5,204 bases of DNA, from contig CALCEK010000033.1 of assembly GCA_937900125.1 (NCBI GenBank), positions 1 to 5,204 on the forward strand. The letters are read 5' to 3'. This document shows positions 4,645-5,204 of this stretch, in pieces (position 1 is the stretch's first letter; each line of letters starts with the position of its first letter). Made by a program: the position numbers and the translations under genes. The notes below the pieces were generated by a model, which made no database searches, had not been told where the DNA came from, and saw only the letters and a list, made by a program, of their open reading frames with translations. This DNA comes from an uncultured Treponema sp. (GTDB lineage: Bacteria; Spirochaetota; Spirochaetia; Treponematales; Treponemataceae).

Positions 4645-5204
4645 ATGTTTACGCTAAAAAGGCGTGTTCACCTAAAATTTTTGCTCATTTTTGTTTTTTC
4701 GATGATTTTTTTTCAGGTAAAAGCGGAAACTTTTAGGGTTCACGATGTTATTGAGCTTGACATAGATTCCTCGGGCGAAAAAAATACAGTAAACGCTGGG
4801 ATAAATGACGCGATTTTGGTTGTTTTGCCAGACGATTTGACATTTATAGAAGGAATCGAGTTGATTTTTAAAGTTCCTCCCGAAGTTGCTTCTTGGCGAG
4901 ATAGCGTTGCTTGGTCATTTTATGAAAACCTCGCGCCAACACCAGATTCTACTATAATAGATTATAGTGGTACGCGAACTACAGTTGGCACTTTTTCTAA
5001 TTCGCTCAGTTTGAATATGCAAATTCCACTTTTTGCCGAAAACACAATCAAAAGAAACGCATATTCGCATTATTTAAGACAAATTCCAGAAATTGTTGAC
5101 GGAAAAATGAAACTTGGCGATAAAGTTAAATTTATGGCATCAGGAAAAGAGTATGATGTTGTAGAAATTGGATATTTAACACCTAATAGAGTTCAGGTTG
5201 AAGA
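4645..5204 (+). CDS. Exported protein of unknown function, 3' end beyond the window
   Basis: An open frame of 186 codons plus two bases runs off the right edge without a stop. Seen: a signal peptide with a basic start (KRR at 5-7, K11), a hydrophobic core at about 12-25, and a likely signal peptidase I site after VKA (A27). The mature part begins ETFRVHDVIELDI and is beta-rich and polar, with blocks such as EGIELIFKVPPEVASWRDS, AWSFYENLAP and IIDYSGT. This pattern resembles, from memory, uncharacterised exported proteins of Treponema; no enzymatic motif is visible. No domain assignment is made because the C-terminus is missing. The ATG is chosen because it opens a complete signal peptide and sits exactly six bases after a perfect TATAAT. 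Codon use matches the neighbouring genes. It has its own promoter and is separated from the M23 gene by 66 bases and a hairpin. Confidence 0.8.
   Translation, partial: MFTLKRRVHLKFLLIFVFSMIFFQVKAETFRVHDVIELDIDSSGEKNTVNAGINDAILVVLPDDLTFIEGIELIFKVPPEVASWRDSVAWSFYENLAPTPDSTIIDYSGTRTTVGTFSNSLSLNMQIPLFAENTIKRNAYSHYLRQIPEIVDGKMKLGDKVKFMASGKEYDVVEIGYLTPNRVQVE

Noticed and set aside
1..5204. Possible defence, phage, CRISPR or toxin-antitoxin system
   Set aside because: All identifiable genes are housekeeping or envelope genes; there is no repeat array, integrase, transposase or nuclease/ATPase module.

Overview
The window is AT-rich chromosomal DNA from a bacterium. The best guess is a host-associated spirochaete of the Treponema type. 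This rests on the low GC, the periplasmic M23/LysM protein, and an incomplete secreted protein at the right edge that resembles, from memory, uncharacterised Treponema exported proteins. The assignment is an inference with moderate to low confidence. The content is mostly housekeeping. I see no phage, transposase, CRISPR, toxin-antitoxin or defence genes, and no obvious new multi-gene system.

Layout: (1) 84-1001 (+) encodes a metallo-beta-lactamase-fold hydrolase with a C-terminal winged-helix-like tail. (2) 1002-1197 is a gene-free gap between convergent genes, filled by a degraded inverted-repeat element of the 'GTCATTCTGA...GAAGAATCT' kind. (3) 1198-1893 (-) is deoxyribose-phosphate aldolase (deoC). 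(4) 1894-2025 is a divergent promoter region with two back-to-back promoters and a pair of inverted 8-bp boxes. (5) 2026-2841 (+) is an exodeoxyribonuclease III / class II AP endonuclease. (6) 2842-3012 holds a weak terminator, a promoter and a structured leader. (7) 3013-3183 (+) is a 56-residue 2[4Fe-4S] ferredoxin, closed by a strong terminator at 3216-3253. (8) 3272-3661 and 3658-4578 (+) form a translationally coupled pair: a four-helix membrane protein and a secreted LysM/M23 cell-wall endopeptidase. (9) 4579-4608 is a hairpin directly after the stop codon. (10) 4645 to the right edge (+) is an incomplete exported protein of unknown function.

The most interesting signal is in the starts. 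deoC, the exonuclease gene and the gene at 4645 all lack a Shine-Dalgarno sequence. Each has a sigma70-like -10 hexamer placed exactly six bases before its ATG, so the predicted first transcribed base is the A of the start codon. This is the geometry of leaderless mRNAs. The ferredoxin and the membrane-protein gene in the same window have ordinary Shine-Dalgarno sites, so the two initiation modes appear side by side. For deoC this also decides the start (ATG at 1893, not the upstream TTG at 1911).

Functionally, deoC (deoxynucleoside catabolism) and the AP endonuclease (base-excision repair) share only a divergent regulatory region. The membrane protein and M23 peptidase probably act together at the envelope. 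The other genes appear to be independent units.
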